Below, piece after piece: positions 22,946 through 32,777 of a stretch of 36,259 nt of DNA; the stretch's first letter is position 1, and each line of letters opens with the position of its first letter. Source of the stretch: Pseudomonadota bacterium (GTDB lineage: Bacteria; Pseudomonadota; Gammaproteobacteria; Steroidobacterales; Steroidobacteraceae); assembly GCA_023457495.1 (NCBI GenBank), contig JAEWLQ010000030.1, positions 1 through 36,259 on the forward strand, in the 5' to 3' direction. The position numbers and the translations under genes are program-made. The notes under the pieces were generated by a model that made no database searches, was not told the DNA's origin, and saw only the letters and a list, made by a program, of their open reading frames with translations.

Positions 22946-23344
22946 AGGCGCGTGTTCAAAGTACTCCAACAGCTCTCTTGCAATCCGATCTGCGCACTCG
23001 ACAATCTCGTCCTCGAGGCATGTCGGGTTGGACACTTCTAAGAAACGCGGCGAAGCGCCGGTCGCGACCACAATGGGATAGATGTACTTACCTTCCTCAG
23101 TCACTTCCCATCGCAAGTTTCCCGCTACATAGACACCGAATTCCTCGGAGCCGGCAGAAGTATCGATACCAACCTGCGTTAGAGCATCTCTCAGTGCTTC
23201 GACAAATCTAAGGGTCAACCCATCATCACCTCTCCACGTAAAGTGAACCGCACGATCATTGGCTTTCGCATTGGCGACGCCAAAAGAGAAGAAGACCGCG
23301 GCGAAAGCCGCGATCGCAAAGTTCGGTGCACGATGGGTCACCAC
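22913..23344 (-). CDS. Hypothetical exported protein (integron cassette), 3' end fused to attC half
   Basis: 143 aa from GTG 23344 (a second GTG follows at once). The signal peptide RAPNFAIAAFAAVFFSFGVA ends near ANA-KA. The mature protein has FVEALRDALTQVGIDTSAGS, EFGVYVAGNLRWEVTEEGKY and CLEDEIVECADRIARELLEY with two cysteines. The pattern suggests a small periplasmic sensor-like or binding domain; no family recognised. The last residues (VERAAQPDR) and the TAG stop are encoded by an attC R' half-site, so the native C terminus may have been lost. Confidence 0.7.
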   Translation of the reverse strand: MVTHRAPNFAIAAFAAVFFSFGVANAKANDRAVHFTWRGDDGLTLRFVEALRDALTQVGIDTSAGSEEFGVYVAGNLRWEVTEEGKYIYPIVVATGASPRFLEVSNPTCLEDEIVECADRIARELLEYFEHAPPVERAAQPDR

Positions 23345-23349
23345 GAAGC

Positions 23350-23437
23350 GCCTAACGGTTGAGTTGAGCGGCGCGCGCGCCGATGCATGAGCTTGGCACT
23401 TTATCCCTCACGCGTCCGCTCGAACGAGGTGTTAGGC
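23350..23437 (-). repeat. attC site, best preserved in the array
   Basis: 88 bp. GCCTAAC (23350-23356) pairs perfectly with GTTAGGC (23431-23437). Inside, GTTGAGCGG pairs with CCGCTCGAAC leaving one extrahelical base, the strand-selecting feature of attC. The loop contains GAGCTTGGCACTTTATCCCT, repeated with few changes in the other sites. It separates the first and second cassettes. Confidence 0.92.
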
Positions 23438-23868
23438 GTCTCTGCGCAAAGGCCATCTCTTATGAGCGTCGCAGCAATTTGTTCGCCCGACCAATGCTGC
23501 GTAACCCAAATCGTCAGCGACGCCCCCGAAAGGTGCCACCACGTCATTCCGCCGGGGAGGTGCGTTGAGTTGTAATTTCGAACGATGTGCCAGGCGGAAA
23601 GCTGACCACTTCCCTCGAAGTGCGGCGACCCCCACATGAACTTAGCGGTGTAGCCCCACGGATTAAGCGGAACAACTGAAACAGGAGGCTGATCGCGACA
23701 GCGCTGCCACGCAGCCTCGAGTTCCACCGCAGAGTATTTCGTCGGATCGGCCGGCACTGGCCTACCTTCGACTTTCATGAGGCCGACACCATACGCAATC
23801 GCGGGGATCGACAACGCAACCGCCGACACTACGGCCAAGGCGATGAGAGCTTTGCGTCCCGCTGACAT
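23401..23868 (-). CDS. Membrane-anchored hypothetical protein (first integron cassette)
   Basis: 155 aa from ATG 23868, just inside the core GCCTAAC at 23877. One N-terminal transmembrane anchor (KALIALAVVSAVALSIPAIA, about 6-25). The extracytoplasmic part contains KYSAVELEAAWQRCRDQPPV, PWGYTAKFMWGSPHFEGSGQ and TWWHLSGASLTIWVTQHWSG. The C-terminal PNTSFERTREG is encoded by the attC site itself. Such attC-encoded tails are common in cassette proteins. No family recognised. As first cassette it would be nearest any array promoter. Confidence 0.72.
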   Translation of the reverse strand: MSAGRKALIALAVVSAVALSIPAIAYGVGLMKVEGRPVPADPTKYSAVELEAAWQRCRDQPPVSVVPLNPWGYTAKFMWGSPHFEGSGQLSAWHIVRNYNSTHLPGGMTWWHLSGASLTIWVTQHWSGEQIAATLIRDGLCAETPNTSFERTREG

Positions 23869-23876
23869 CTAGTGAC

Positions 23877-23990
23877 GCCTAACTATAAGTAGACCGCAAA
23901 AGTGCGGCATTTATTTGCGTCAAAAATGACGAATAACATCGCCCACCCCACCGCAAGCCTTTGATCTGACTACACCACGCGACGTCTAAC
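23877..23990 (-). promoter_or_regulatory. Head of cassette array: cores, AT-rich hairpins, possible promoter
   Basis: Core GCCTAAC (23877-23883) opens the first cassette, and a second core-like GTCTAAC lies at 23984-23990. Between them is an AT-rich stretch with two small perfect hairpins: CCGCA-AAAG-TGCGG (23892-23905) and CGTCA-AAAA-TGACG (about 23918-23931). On the minus strand TTGACG and TACTTATA could form a promoter toward the array, but the spacing is poor. It may be a remnant attI/leader or the end of another lost cassette. The remaining sequence to 24041 shows no gene. Confidence 0.4.
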
Positions 23991-24041
23991 CCGGTCAATC
24001 ATCAAGAATCGATCCCATGAACCACCCCAACACCTTATGCC

Positions 24042-24875
24042 CTACCGCCGCACCTGCCTCTCGAGCCAATTACGGATTTCCGCCAGCCGCACACCCCCAT
24101 CCGTAACCGACGGCCCTACCCCGAATCGCCAGGCAAGCCGCGCATCGTCGGGATTCTGATCAAACGCCACCAGGTCCTCGGCGAGTCCATCGACTTCACC
24201 CTCATCCTTCACGAGCCGATCGCGAATCAACACTTCCCGATACCGCCGCGCCATCGCGGCGATCTCAGCGATGGAATACTCGGGGTGATACTGCACGCCC
24301 CAGAAGGTCGATTTCGCCAGCCGGATCTCCGCGGCCTGCAGTCCCATGTCGTTGTGTGCCAGCGCCGTCGAATTCGGCGGCAGGCTTTCGACGGTATCCA
24401 CGTGTACGGTGCATGCCTCGAACACCTCCGGCTTGCCCTGGAACATCGGGTGATCGCGCCCGAGCGCGCTCAGCATGATGCGCCGCGCAAATCCGAATTC
24501 CCGCCCGCGTGGATTGCGGATCACGGTGCCGCCGGCCGCGGTCACGCCCACCTGCAACCCCCAGCAACTGCCGAAACAGGGGACGCCGGCGTCGAACACC
24601 GCCTTCGCGAGCTCGATCTGCCGCCGCACGGCGGCTTCGCGCGAATAGACGTTCAACGCGGAACCCGTGATCACCGCGCCGTCGTAATCCGCGATCGCCA
24701 CTCCTGAAGGTAGTTGGGGCTCCTCGTCGGCAGGCCGGACGATGTCGCACCGGATGCCAGGAGCCAGCCGGGCCAGCGTCGCCGCGTACCCGTCGCCCGA
24801 ATCCGTGCCGCCCAGCGCCACGTGCTTCGCACGCGTCGCGGCCTCGTTCCCGTCGATGACGAGAATCCGGGTCAC
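24042..24875 (-). CDS. Class I glutamine amidotransferase-like gamma-glutamyl hydrolase
   Basis: 277 aa from GTG 24875. Triad: Cys104 in VPCFGSCWGLQVG, His197 and Glu199 in GVQYHPEY. The N-terminal ILVIDGNEAATRAKHVALGG and ITGSALNVY fit GATase1 proteins acting as stand-alone hydrolases. In gamma-glutamylation pathways a hydrolase of this class (PuuD-like in role) releases glutamate from the oxidised product. It starts 7 nt after the alcohol dehydrogenase stop, so it is the last gene of the operon. Acting on gamma-glutamylglycine, if the substrate is ethanolamine, is inference. Confidence 0.87.
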   Translation of the reverse strand: MTRILVIDGNEAATRAKHVALGGTDSGDGYAATLARLAPGIRCDIVRPADEEPQLPSGVAIADYDGAVITGSALNVYSREAAVRRQIELAKAVFDAGVPCFGSCWGLQVGVTAAGGTVIRNPRGREFGFARRIMLSALGRDHPMFQGKPEVFEACTVHVDTVESLPPNSTALAHNDMGLQAAEIRLAKSTFWGVQYHPEYSIAEIAAMARRYREVLIRDRLVKDEGEVDGLAEDLVAFDQNPDDARLAWRFGVGPSVTDGGVRLAEIRNWLERQVRR

Positions 24876-24882
24876 GCGCCGG

Positions 24883-26045
24883 CTAACTCTTCAGCGACAG
24901 GTCGCCCTTCACGGCGGACCGGAAAATCCGCTCCAGCGTGAACGCATCGACCGGGATCGGGTTGCCGCCCGCAGACGGATCGATGGCCGCCTCGCGGCCG
25001 ATCTCCTCCGGATTGCGCAGCGTCACGCCGATCTCGCCGAGCGAATGCGGAATCCCGAGCTCCTTGCGGAACGCGAGCACCCAGTCGAGTACGCCGTCGA
25101 AGCCGGGTTTCGGCAGATCGAGCACACGCGCGACCACCCTCATGCGGTCGGCGATCGCCTCGCGGTTGTGCACGATGACATAGGGAATGATGACCGCATT
25201 GGTCAGACCGTGGTGTGTATCGAAGAACGACCCGACGGGATGCGCGATGGCATGCACGGCGCCGAGGCCCTTCTGGAACGCCGTGGCGCCCATGCTCGCG
25301 GCCGCGAGCATGCGCGAGCGCGCCTCCAGGTCCACACCCAGTCGCACCGCCCGCGGTAGATAGGTCTTGATCAGCCGCATCCCCTCGAGCGCGACGCCAT
25401 CGGCGAGCGGATGGAAGCCCGGCGCGCAGAACGCCTCGAAACAATGCACGAACGCATCGAAGCCGGTCGCGGCGGTCACCTTGGGCGGCAGCCCCACGGT
25501 GAGCTCGGGATCGGCGATCACGATGCCGGGCATCATCTTCGGATGGAAGATGATCTTCTTCTGGTGCGTCGCCTCGTTGAGGATGACGCCCGCCCTGCCC
25601 ACCTCGCTACCCGTGCCGGCGGTGGTGGGTACGGCGACGACGGGCGCGATGCCCTTCGGATCCGCGCGCGTCCACCAGTCGCCGATGTCTTCGAAATCCC
25701 ACAGCGGCCGTGTCTGGCCGGACATGAATGCGATGACTTTGCCGGCATCGAGCGCCGAGCCGCCACCGAACGCAACGACGCCATCGTGCGCGCCCGCGTG
25801 GTAGGCCGCGAGGCCCGCCTCGACATTCGCGGCGACGGGGTTGCCGCGCACGTCCGCGAATAGTTTGGCGTTGCGCAGCAGTCCGAGCGCATTGCGGATC
25901 ATCGGCGAGTCCTTGAGACCCGAATCAGTCACGATCAGCGGCCGGACGATGCCGAGCTCCTCGCAGGCCTTGGGCAGCTCCGAGATGCGACCGGGGCCCG
26001 CCCAGACGCGCGTCGGGTAGTTCCAGTTACCCTTCATCGGAATGG

Positions 26046-26049
<4 letters not shown>
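24883..26049 (-). CDS. Iron-containing alcohol dehydrogenase
   Basis: 388 aa from ATG 26049, which overlaps the aldehyde dehydrogenase stop (ATGA); the longer open frame overlaps that gene and is rejected. Family III ADH features: GGGSALDAGKVIAFMSGQ for cofactor binding, VPTTAGTGSEVGRAGVILNE, GFDAFVHCFEAFCAPGFHPL, and the metal-binding region AVHAIAHPVGSFFDTHHGLT with three histidines. It would oxidise the alcohol end of a gamma-glutamylated amino-alcohol to the aldehyde, feeding the adjacent ALDH. Substrate is inferred from context. Confidence 0.92.
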
Positions 26050-28810
<2,761 letters not shown>

Positions 28811-28840
28811 GAGGCGACTCTTGTTATATGTCTTGTCGCA

Positions 28841-28869
28841 AATATCCGGCTTTCCGGCCCCGAATGCAA
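28841..28869 (-). promoter_or_regulatory. Sigma-70-type promoter of the gamma-glutamyl-amine operon
   Basis: TTGCAT (-35, 28864-28869) and GATATT (-10, 28841-28846) on the minus strand are separated by exactly 17 nt. The start site would fall near 28834, about 24 nt before the ligase ATG. It abuts the terminator of the preceding gene. Confidence 0.5.
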
Positions 28870-28898
28870 AAACGCCGCGCCCCCCGGCCCCGGGGGCG
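28868..28898 (-). terminator. Rho-independent terminator after the small secreted protein gene
   Basis: A strong GC hairpin (CCCCCGG/CCGGGGG type, 28880-28896) is followed on the minus strand by GCGGCG then TTTTT (28868-28872). It lies 28 nt beyond the stop at 28926 and directly upstream of the ligase promoter. The flanking run of nine G (28898-28906) is unusual. Confidence 0.6.
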
Positions 28899-28925
28899 GG
28901 GGGGGGCCGCGTCGGGGAGTCTCGC

Positions 28926-29207
28926 CTAACCCTTCGCCTTGAAGGCGCGAACCTCGGCGTTGAAACGATTGGCTACCTTCTCCAGCTCTTCATGAGCGGC
29001 ATTCTGTTTGCTCGCATTCTTCTCGCACGTGAGGTAGTCCTCGATGCTCTTCTTGAATGCGTCGACGGCCTTCTTGGCCGCCATCATCTCTTCCATCGAG
29101 GACGTCTTGCCGTCGGGGATCGATGCCGGGGCGGAGGGTCTTTCGCATGCAAACGCCGGCAGTGCGCAAACTGCCCAGACTGCTGCAATCGAAAGGGTCT
29201 TCTTCAT
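28926..29207 (-). CDS. Small exported protein, 93 aa
   Basis: Start at ATG 29207, with GGAG ten bases upstream. Signal peptide KKTLSIAAVWAVCALPAFAC, cleaved near AFA. The mature protein has PSAPASIPDGKTSSMEEMMA then AAKKAVDAFKKSIEDYLTCE and a helical tail ELEKVANRFNAEVRAFKAKG. Two cysteines (CERPS, LTCEKN) could form a disulphide. It resembles small IPDGKxA...Y..C periplasmic proteins of proteobacteria with no known function. It has its own terminator. Confidence 0.75.
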   Translation of the reverse strand: MKKTLSIAAVWAVCALPAFACERPSAPASIPDGKTSSMEEMMAAKKAVDAFKKSIEDYLTCEKNASKQNAAHEELEKVANRFNAEVRAFKAKG

Positions 29208-29231
29208 TTCCGTCTCCAATTAAGTAAATCG

Positions 29232-29259
29232 CGGTACAGGTGCCCTGCTCCCTGTATCG
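29232..29259. terminator. Hairpin between HDOD genes and small exported protein
   Basis: CGGTACAGG-N10-CCTGTATCG forms a 9-bp stem with one G-T pair. No T-tract follows. It lies about 47 nt after the last HDOD stop and may be a weak terminator for that operon or an operator of the downstream gene. Confidence 0.35.
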
Positions 29260-29305
29260 GCACGATCCATCCCCGATTTAGTGCAACTGCGTCACGCCAT
29301 GCGCG

Positions 29306-30202
29306 TTACTTGATCGCCATGCGCAGGTCTTCGATCTCTTCCTTAGCGGTTTCCAGGGCTTCTTCGATCGCCCTTATGTCGAGGCGCAACCGCGAGAAAG
29401 ACGCGATGCGTTCCACGGTCATCGAGAGGTCATGCATGCGACCCGTGTGACCGACGACGAGGTAGCTCGCCGCGAGGATGTCCGTGAGATCGGGCTCCTC
29501 GCCCACCACCTCGCGATTCAGATCCTCGTAGCGCATCACCGCCTGGATCACCGGATCGTGGATCCGCCAGCCGGAAAGAATGGTTTTCGCGAACTTCGAA
29601 TGCCACTTGCGCTGGATCGCCGTGTACTTGGCGCGGTCGCGCAGCACGAACGGATAATGCGCGGCGCGCATGAGGATGAATAGTTTGCCGACGCCATGCA
29701 TGAGGCCGCCGAGAAAGGCGACGTCGCGGTTGAGGTTCGTGAACTTGCGCGCGATCACGAACGACACGGCCGCCGTCCACGCACTGCGTTCCCACAACGC
29801 CTCGAGGTGCGGGCGGATGTCCTTGACCGAATGCGCCTGCGAGACCTGGCGCAACGCGTACGCGAGTGCCGCCGAACGCAGCAGGTCGAACCCCACGCGT
29901 GTCACACCGGTGCGCAGATCGGTGATGGGTTTGCGCGTGGGATTCAGCACGGCGGAGTTCGCCATCTGCAACACACGCCCCACGAGAATGGGTTCGTAGT
30001 TGATGACCGGCACGAGCTGTGGAATCCCCACTTCGGGATCCGACAACATCTGCTGCAGTCGCGTGACGATCTGCGGCACGCCGGGCAGCGTCAGCTGTCC
30101 GTCGGGGCGGATCGAAGCCAGGTCCTTCTCGAGTGCCGCCGCGTCGTGCGCGACGATGTCCTCGATGGTGGTCGTCCCTAACGCCATCGGTGCCATCCTC
30201 AT
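29306..30202 (-). CDS. HDOD-domain protein, third of a tandem triplet
   Basis: 298 aa. The HDOD domain spans about 35-235: LTLPGVPQIVTRLQQMLSDP, VGRVLQMANSAVLNPTRKPI, TDLRTGVTRVGFDLLRSAAL, and NLNRDVAFLGGLMHGVGKLF. HDOD proteins lack the HD phosphohydrolase metal residues and act as signalling scaffolds, often with motility or c-di-GMP systems. The start at 30202 overlaps the previous HDOD stop by ATGA; a later ATG at 30187 also has a ribosome-like GAGG. The C terminus EEIEDLRMAIK matches the alignment of its two paralogues. Confidence 0.87.
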   Translation of the reverse strand: MRMAPMALGTTTIEDIVAHDAAALEKDLASIRPDGQLTLPGVPQIVTRLQQMLSDPEVGIPQLVPVINYEPILVGRVLQMANSAVLNPTRKPITDLRTGVTRVGFDLLRSAALAYALRQVSQAHSVKDIRPHLEALWERSAWTAAVSFVIARKFTNLNRDVAFLGGLMHGVGKLFILMRAAHYPFVLRDRAKYTAIQRKWHSKFAKTILSGWRIHDPVIQAVMRYEDLNREVVGEEPDLTDILAASYLVVGHTGRMHDLSMTVERIASFSRLRLDIRAIEEALETAKEEIEDLRMAIK

Positions 30203-31086
30203 TCTCCCAATGCGCCCTTGAGCGCGGCAATTTCTTCAGCGGATTCGTCCAGTACCGCATAACAATCGCGCACCTGCAGCTGCATGCGCTTGAGCGCGGC
30301 CAGCAGCCCTGCCGAGGGCGCCGCCATGTCGTCGCCCGCGCGATTGCTGTCGACGATGCGGGCGAGCGCCAGCACGTCCGTGAGCGTCACCGGTCCGCGC
30401 GCCTCGCGGTTGAAGTCCTCGTGCCCGGCCACCGCGTCGACGATCTCGTCGGCGACCTTCCAGTTCTCGAGCAACGCCTTGGCGACGTTCGTGTGCCAAT
30501 CGCGCACGATCGACTTGTACGTGAGTGGATCGGCGGTCAGCGCGGGGAACTTGCTGGCGCGCGTCAGGATGTAGATGTGCCCGACGTTGTGCATGAGGCC
30601 GGCCAGCAGCGCCGTGTCGGCATTGAGCGATGAGAAGCGGCGCGCGATCACGTGGCACAACGCCGCGGTCTGCACGCCATCCTTCCACAGCGCATCGAGA
30701 TGCCCTTCCAGGTGACGATAGTCCCCCGACTTGCGCAATTGCTCGACGGCGAAGCTCAGCGCCACCGAGCGCACGATGTTGAACCCGACGCGCGCGACCG
30801 CGGTGCGCAGGTCGGCGATCTTGCGCGACGAGGCGCTCAGCGCCGCGGAATTGGCCATGGTCATGAGACGCGCGGCGAGCGTCGGCTCGGAGCCGAGCAC
30901 GCGCACCACCGTATCGTTGTTCACGCCGTCGTCGGACAGCGCGCGCTGCAACCGGGTCACCACATCGGGAACGGATGGCAACGCCACCTGGCCTTCCGAA
31001 AGGTCGGCGGCCAGCGACTTGACGAACGCGAACACCACCGTGTTGGGCAGTGCGCGCGAAGTGACTGAAGATTCCGTCGCGCTCAT
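30199..31086 (-). CDS. HDOD-domain protein, second of a tandem triplet
   Basis: 295 aa from ATG 31086, ATGA-overlapping the first HDOD gene; the much longer open frame upstream is out-of-phase reading through that gene. HDOD core: VALPSVPDVVTRLQRALSDD, LAARLMTMANSAALSASSRK, DLRTAVARVGFNIVRSVALS, LNADTALLAGLMHNVGHIYI and VRDWHTNVAKALLENWKVAD. The C-terminal helix DESAEEIAALKGALGE is shared in style with its paralogues. Probably a cytoplasmic scaffold or regulator; partner unknown. Confidence 0.88.
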   Translation of the reverse strand: MSATESSVTSRALPNTVVFAFVKSLAADLSEGQVALPSVPDVVTRLQRALSDDGVNNDTVVRVLGSEPTLAARLMTMANSAALSASSRKIADLRTAVARVGFNIVRSVALSFAVEQLRKSGDYRHLEGHLDALWKDGVQTAALCHVIARRFSSLNADTALLAGLMHNVGHIYILTRASKFPALTADPLTYKSIVRDWHTNVAKALLENWKVADEIVDAVAGHEDFNREARGPVTLTDVLALARIVDSNRAGDDMAAPSAGLLAALKRMQLQVRDCYAVLDESAEEIAALKGALGE

Positions 31087-31982
31087 GCGCCCAACGCCTG
31101 TCGCAGGGATGCGATCGAATCCTGTGATTCGGCCAGCGCCGCGACGCACGCATCGGCATCGAGCTTCATGCGGCGCGCGGCCGCGCTGTCGAGAAACAGC
31201 ATCTCGTGCGCTCGCGGGTCCGGCCCGAGCTGCGCCAGGATTCCGCCGATCGCGAGCACGTCGCCGAGATCGGTGACCCCGGAGTGCTCGCGCCACGCGC
31301 TCTCGCCCGCCGCCACCGCCGTCAGGATCTCGTCGGAGAGTTCCCAGCTGCTCAGGATCGCCTGCGCCAGGCGCACGTGCCATTCGCCGACCACGCGCTG
31401 GTAGGCGCCCGGGTCGGCATGCACCGCCGGAAAACGCACGACGCGCGTCAGTAGATAGAGTTTGCCGACGCTCTGCAGCAGGCCCGCGAGCAGCGCGATG
31501 TCGGGATTGATCCGCGTGAAGCGCCGCGCCACCACGTGGCAGACCGCGGCGGTGTGGGTCGACTGGCGCCACAGCTCGGACAGTTCCTCGCCCACGTCCT
31601 TGTAGGCCTCGGCGCGGCGCAACTGCGACATCGCGAACGCGATGGTCGCGCTGCGCGCCATGTTGAAACCGATGCGGGATACCGCGTTGCGCAGGTCGGT
31701 GATCCGTTTACGGCCCGGATTCAGCGCCGCGGAGTTCGCGAGCTGCAGCAGCCGCGCGGCGAGCGCCGGCTCCGCGCTGATGATGCGCACCACCTGCTCG
31801 ACGTCCACCTGCTCGTTCGTCAGCGCGCGCCGCACGCGCGCGGCGACCTCGGGAAAGCTCGGCAAGTCGATACGCTCGCTCGTGACTTCCACGTTCAGCG
31901 TTTCGACCAGGCGCGCCAGTTCGACCTGGCGCGCGTTCGCGCCACTTGGCGGGGGCGCCAATCCGACCACATTGAAGCTCAT
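31083..31982 (-). CDS. HDOD-domain protein, first of a tandem triplet
   Basis: 299 aa. HDOD core: IDLPSFPEVAARVRRALTNE, LAARLLQLANSAALNPGRKR, DLRNAVSRIGFNMARSATIA, INPDIALLAGLLQSVGKLYL and VVGEWHVRLAQAILSSWELS. A FliA-type promoter lies 26-52 nt upstream, suggesting that the triplet is made together with late flagellar/chemotaxis genes. The chemotaxis operon ends just upstream on the same strand. Gene order and similar lengths point to two rounds of local duplication. Confidence 0.88.
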   Translation of the reverse strand: MSFNVVGLAPPPSGANARQVELARLVETLNVEVTSERIDLPSFPEVAARVRRALTNEQVDVEQVVRIISAEPALAARLLQLANSAALNPGRKRITDLRNAVSRIGFNMARSATIAFAMSQLRRAEAYKDVGEELSELWRQSTHTAAVCHVVARRFTRINPDIALLAGLLQSVGKLYLLTRVVRFPAVHADPGAYQRVVGEWHVRLAQAILSSWELSDEILTAVAAGESAWREHSGVTDLGDVLAIGGILAQLGPDPRAHEMLFLDSAAARRMKLDADACVAALAESQDSIASLRQALGA

Positions 31983-32007
31983 GAATCTCGTATCCGTCCT
32001 CGTTTAG

Positions 32008-32034
32008 TTATCGGACACGGAGCCGGACTATTTA
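32008..32034 (-). promoter_or_regulatory. FliA (sigma-28) promoter for the HDOD triplet
   Basis: Minus strand: TAAA (32031-32034), exactly 15 nt, then TCCGATAA (32008-32015). The enterobacterial/pseudomonad consensus is TAAA-N15-GCCGATAA, so only one base differs. The site lies in the 87-nt gap between cheD and the first HDOD gene, at the right distance for a short leader. Confidence 0.68.
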
Positions 32035-32069
32035 ATGACAAAGCGGCGAATGGGCCGACATATGTAAAA

Positions 32070-32756
32070 CTAGAACAGCTCGATGTCGCCTTCGATGGGC
32101 GCCGTGTCCAGATGCCGCAGGTAAGCCCGCTCCTGCACGGCGAAATTCTCGTCGCGGCCCGGGACCAGCTTGCGTACCCGGATCCGGCCGGTCTGCGGGA
32201 AATACACCACGCGGCGCGCATAGCGGTCGCCGAGGTCCTCGCCCAGCACCTGGTACCCCTCACGCTCGATGAAGGCCCGGACGAAGGCGATGTTGCGCTC
32301 GCCGATGTCGGTGGACATGTCCGGCAATACGCGTCCGCCCCCGACCAGCTTGATTTGCAGGTCCTGGCGCCGTCCTCCGAGCTTGAGGATCTCGTTGATC
32401 AACCGCTCCATCGCCACGTTGCCGTAGCGCGTGGCCGAGCTCACCGCATCGCCCCACGCGCTCGTGCCCTGCGAGCCGTCGAGCGGCAGCATGAAGTGAT
32501 TCATGCCCCCGACCTTGATGCGCGGATCGCGGATGCAGGCGGAAACACAGGAGCCGAGCACGGTGGACACCGCTTCTTCGTGGCGGGTCACGTAGTACTC
32601 GCCCGGCAGGACCCGCGCGGCGAAACACTCGTGCACCTGGTCCCAGTAACGCGCGACGTGCGAGAACTGTGGGAGCGCCGGCTTCAGCTGCGCATCGGGC
32701 GGCGGAGTGCCGCGGAGCAGCCGGGAAGTGCGGGTCGTGCTGTTGTTGTCGGTCAT
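32070..32756 (-). CDS. cheD: Chemoreceptor glutamine deamidase CheD
   Basis: 228 aa. The catalytic Cys70 is in TVLGSCVSACIRD and His87 in KVGGMNHFMLP, with a downstream LVGGGRVLPDMSTDIGERNI core: the CheD fold and its Cys-His-Thr centre. CheD deamidates glutamines of chemoreceptors and, in some bacteria, partners with CheC/CheY-P phosphatases. There is an N-terminal extension of about 45 residues (proline-rich TPPPDAQLKPALPQF). The C terminus ends GDIELF, nearly the same as the preceding CheZ-like protein (GSIELF). Confidence 0.93.
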   Translation of the reverse strand: MTDNNSTTRTSRLLRGTPPPDAQLKPALPQFSHVARYWDQVHECFAARVLPGEYYVTRHEEAVSTVLGSCVSACIRDPRIKVGGMNHFMLPLDGSQGTSAWGDAVSSATRYGNVAMERLINEILKLGGRRQDLQIKLVGGGRVLPDMSTDIGERNIAFVRAFIEREGYQVLGEDLGDRYARRVVYFPQTGRIRVRKLVPGRDENFAVQERAYLRHLDTAPIEGDIELF

Positions 32757-32777
32757 GTCCCTATGCCCAGTCGATTC

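Larger units (their letters stand above)
19068..23883 (-). mobile_element. Integron cassette array without integrase (CALIN), about ten cassettes
   Basis: Small genes all on the minus strand are separated by imperfect palindromes of 78-88 bp bounded by GCCTAAC/GTTAGGC-type cores: the gene-attC-gene-attC layout of integron cassettes. The clearest site (23350-23437) has paired outer cores, inner arms TTGAGCGG/CCGCTCGAA with an extrahelical base, and a central loop. Three more are full length with intact or near-intact cores, two have one decayed core, and four are partial or half sites. The array is read from high to low coordinates. No tyrosine-recombinase integrase is found on either strand in the window. 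Base composition is less GC-rich than the flanks. Gene contents are unrelated to each other, as expected. Confidence 0.88.

Noticed and set aside
19068..24041. Integron integrase within or beside the array
   Set aside because: No frame on either strand shows tyrosine-recombinase motifs; the largest minus-strand frames are all assigned to cassettes or metabolic genes.
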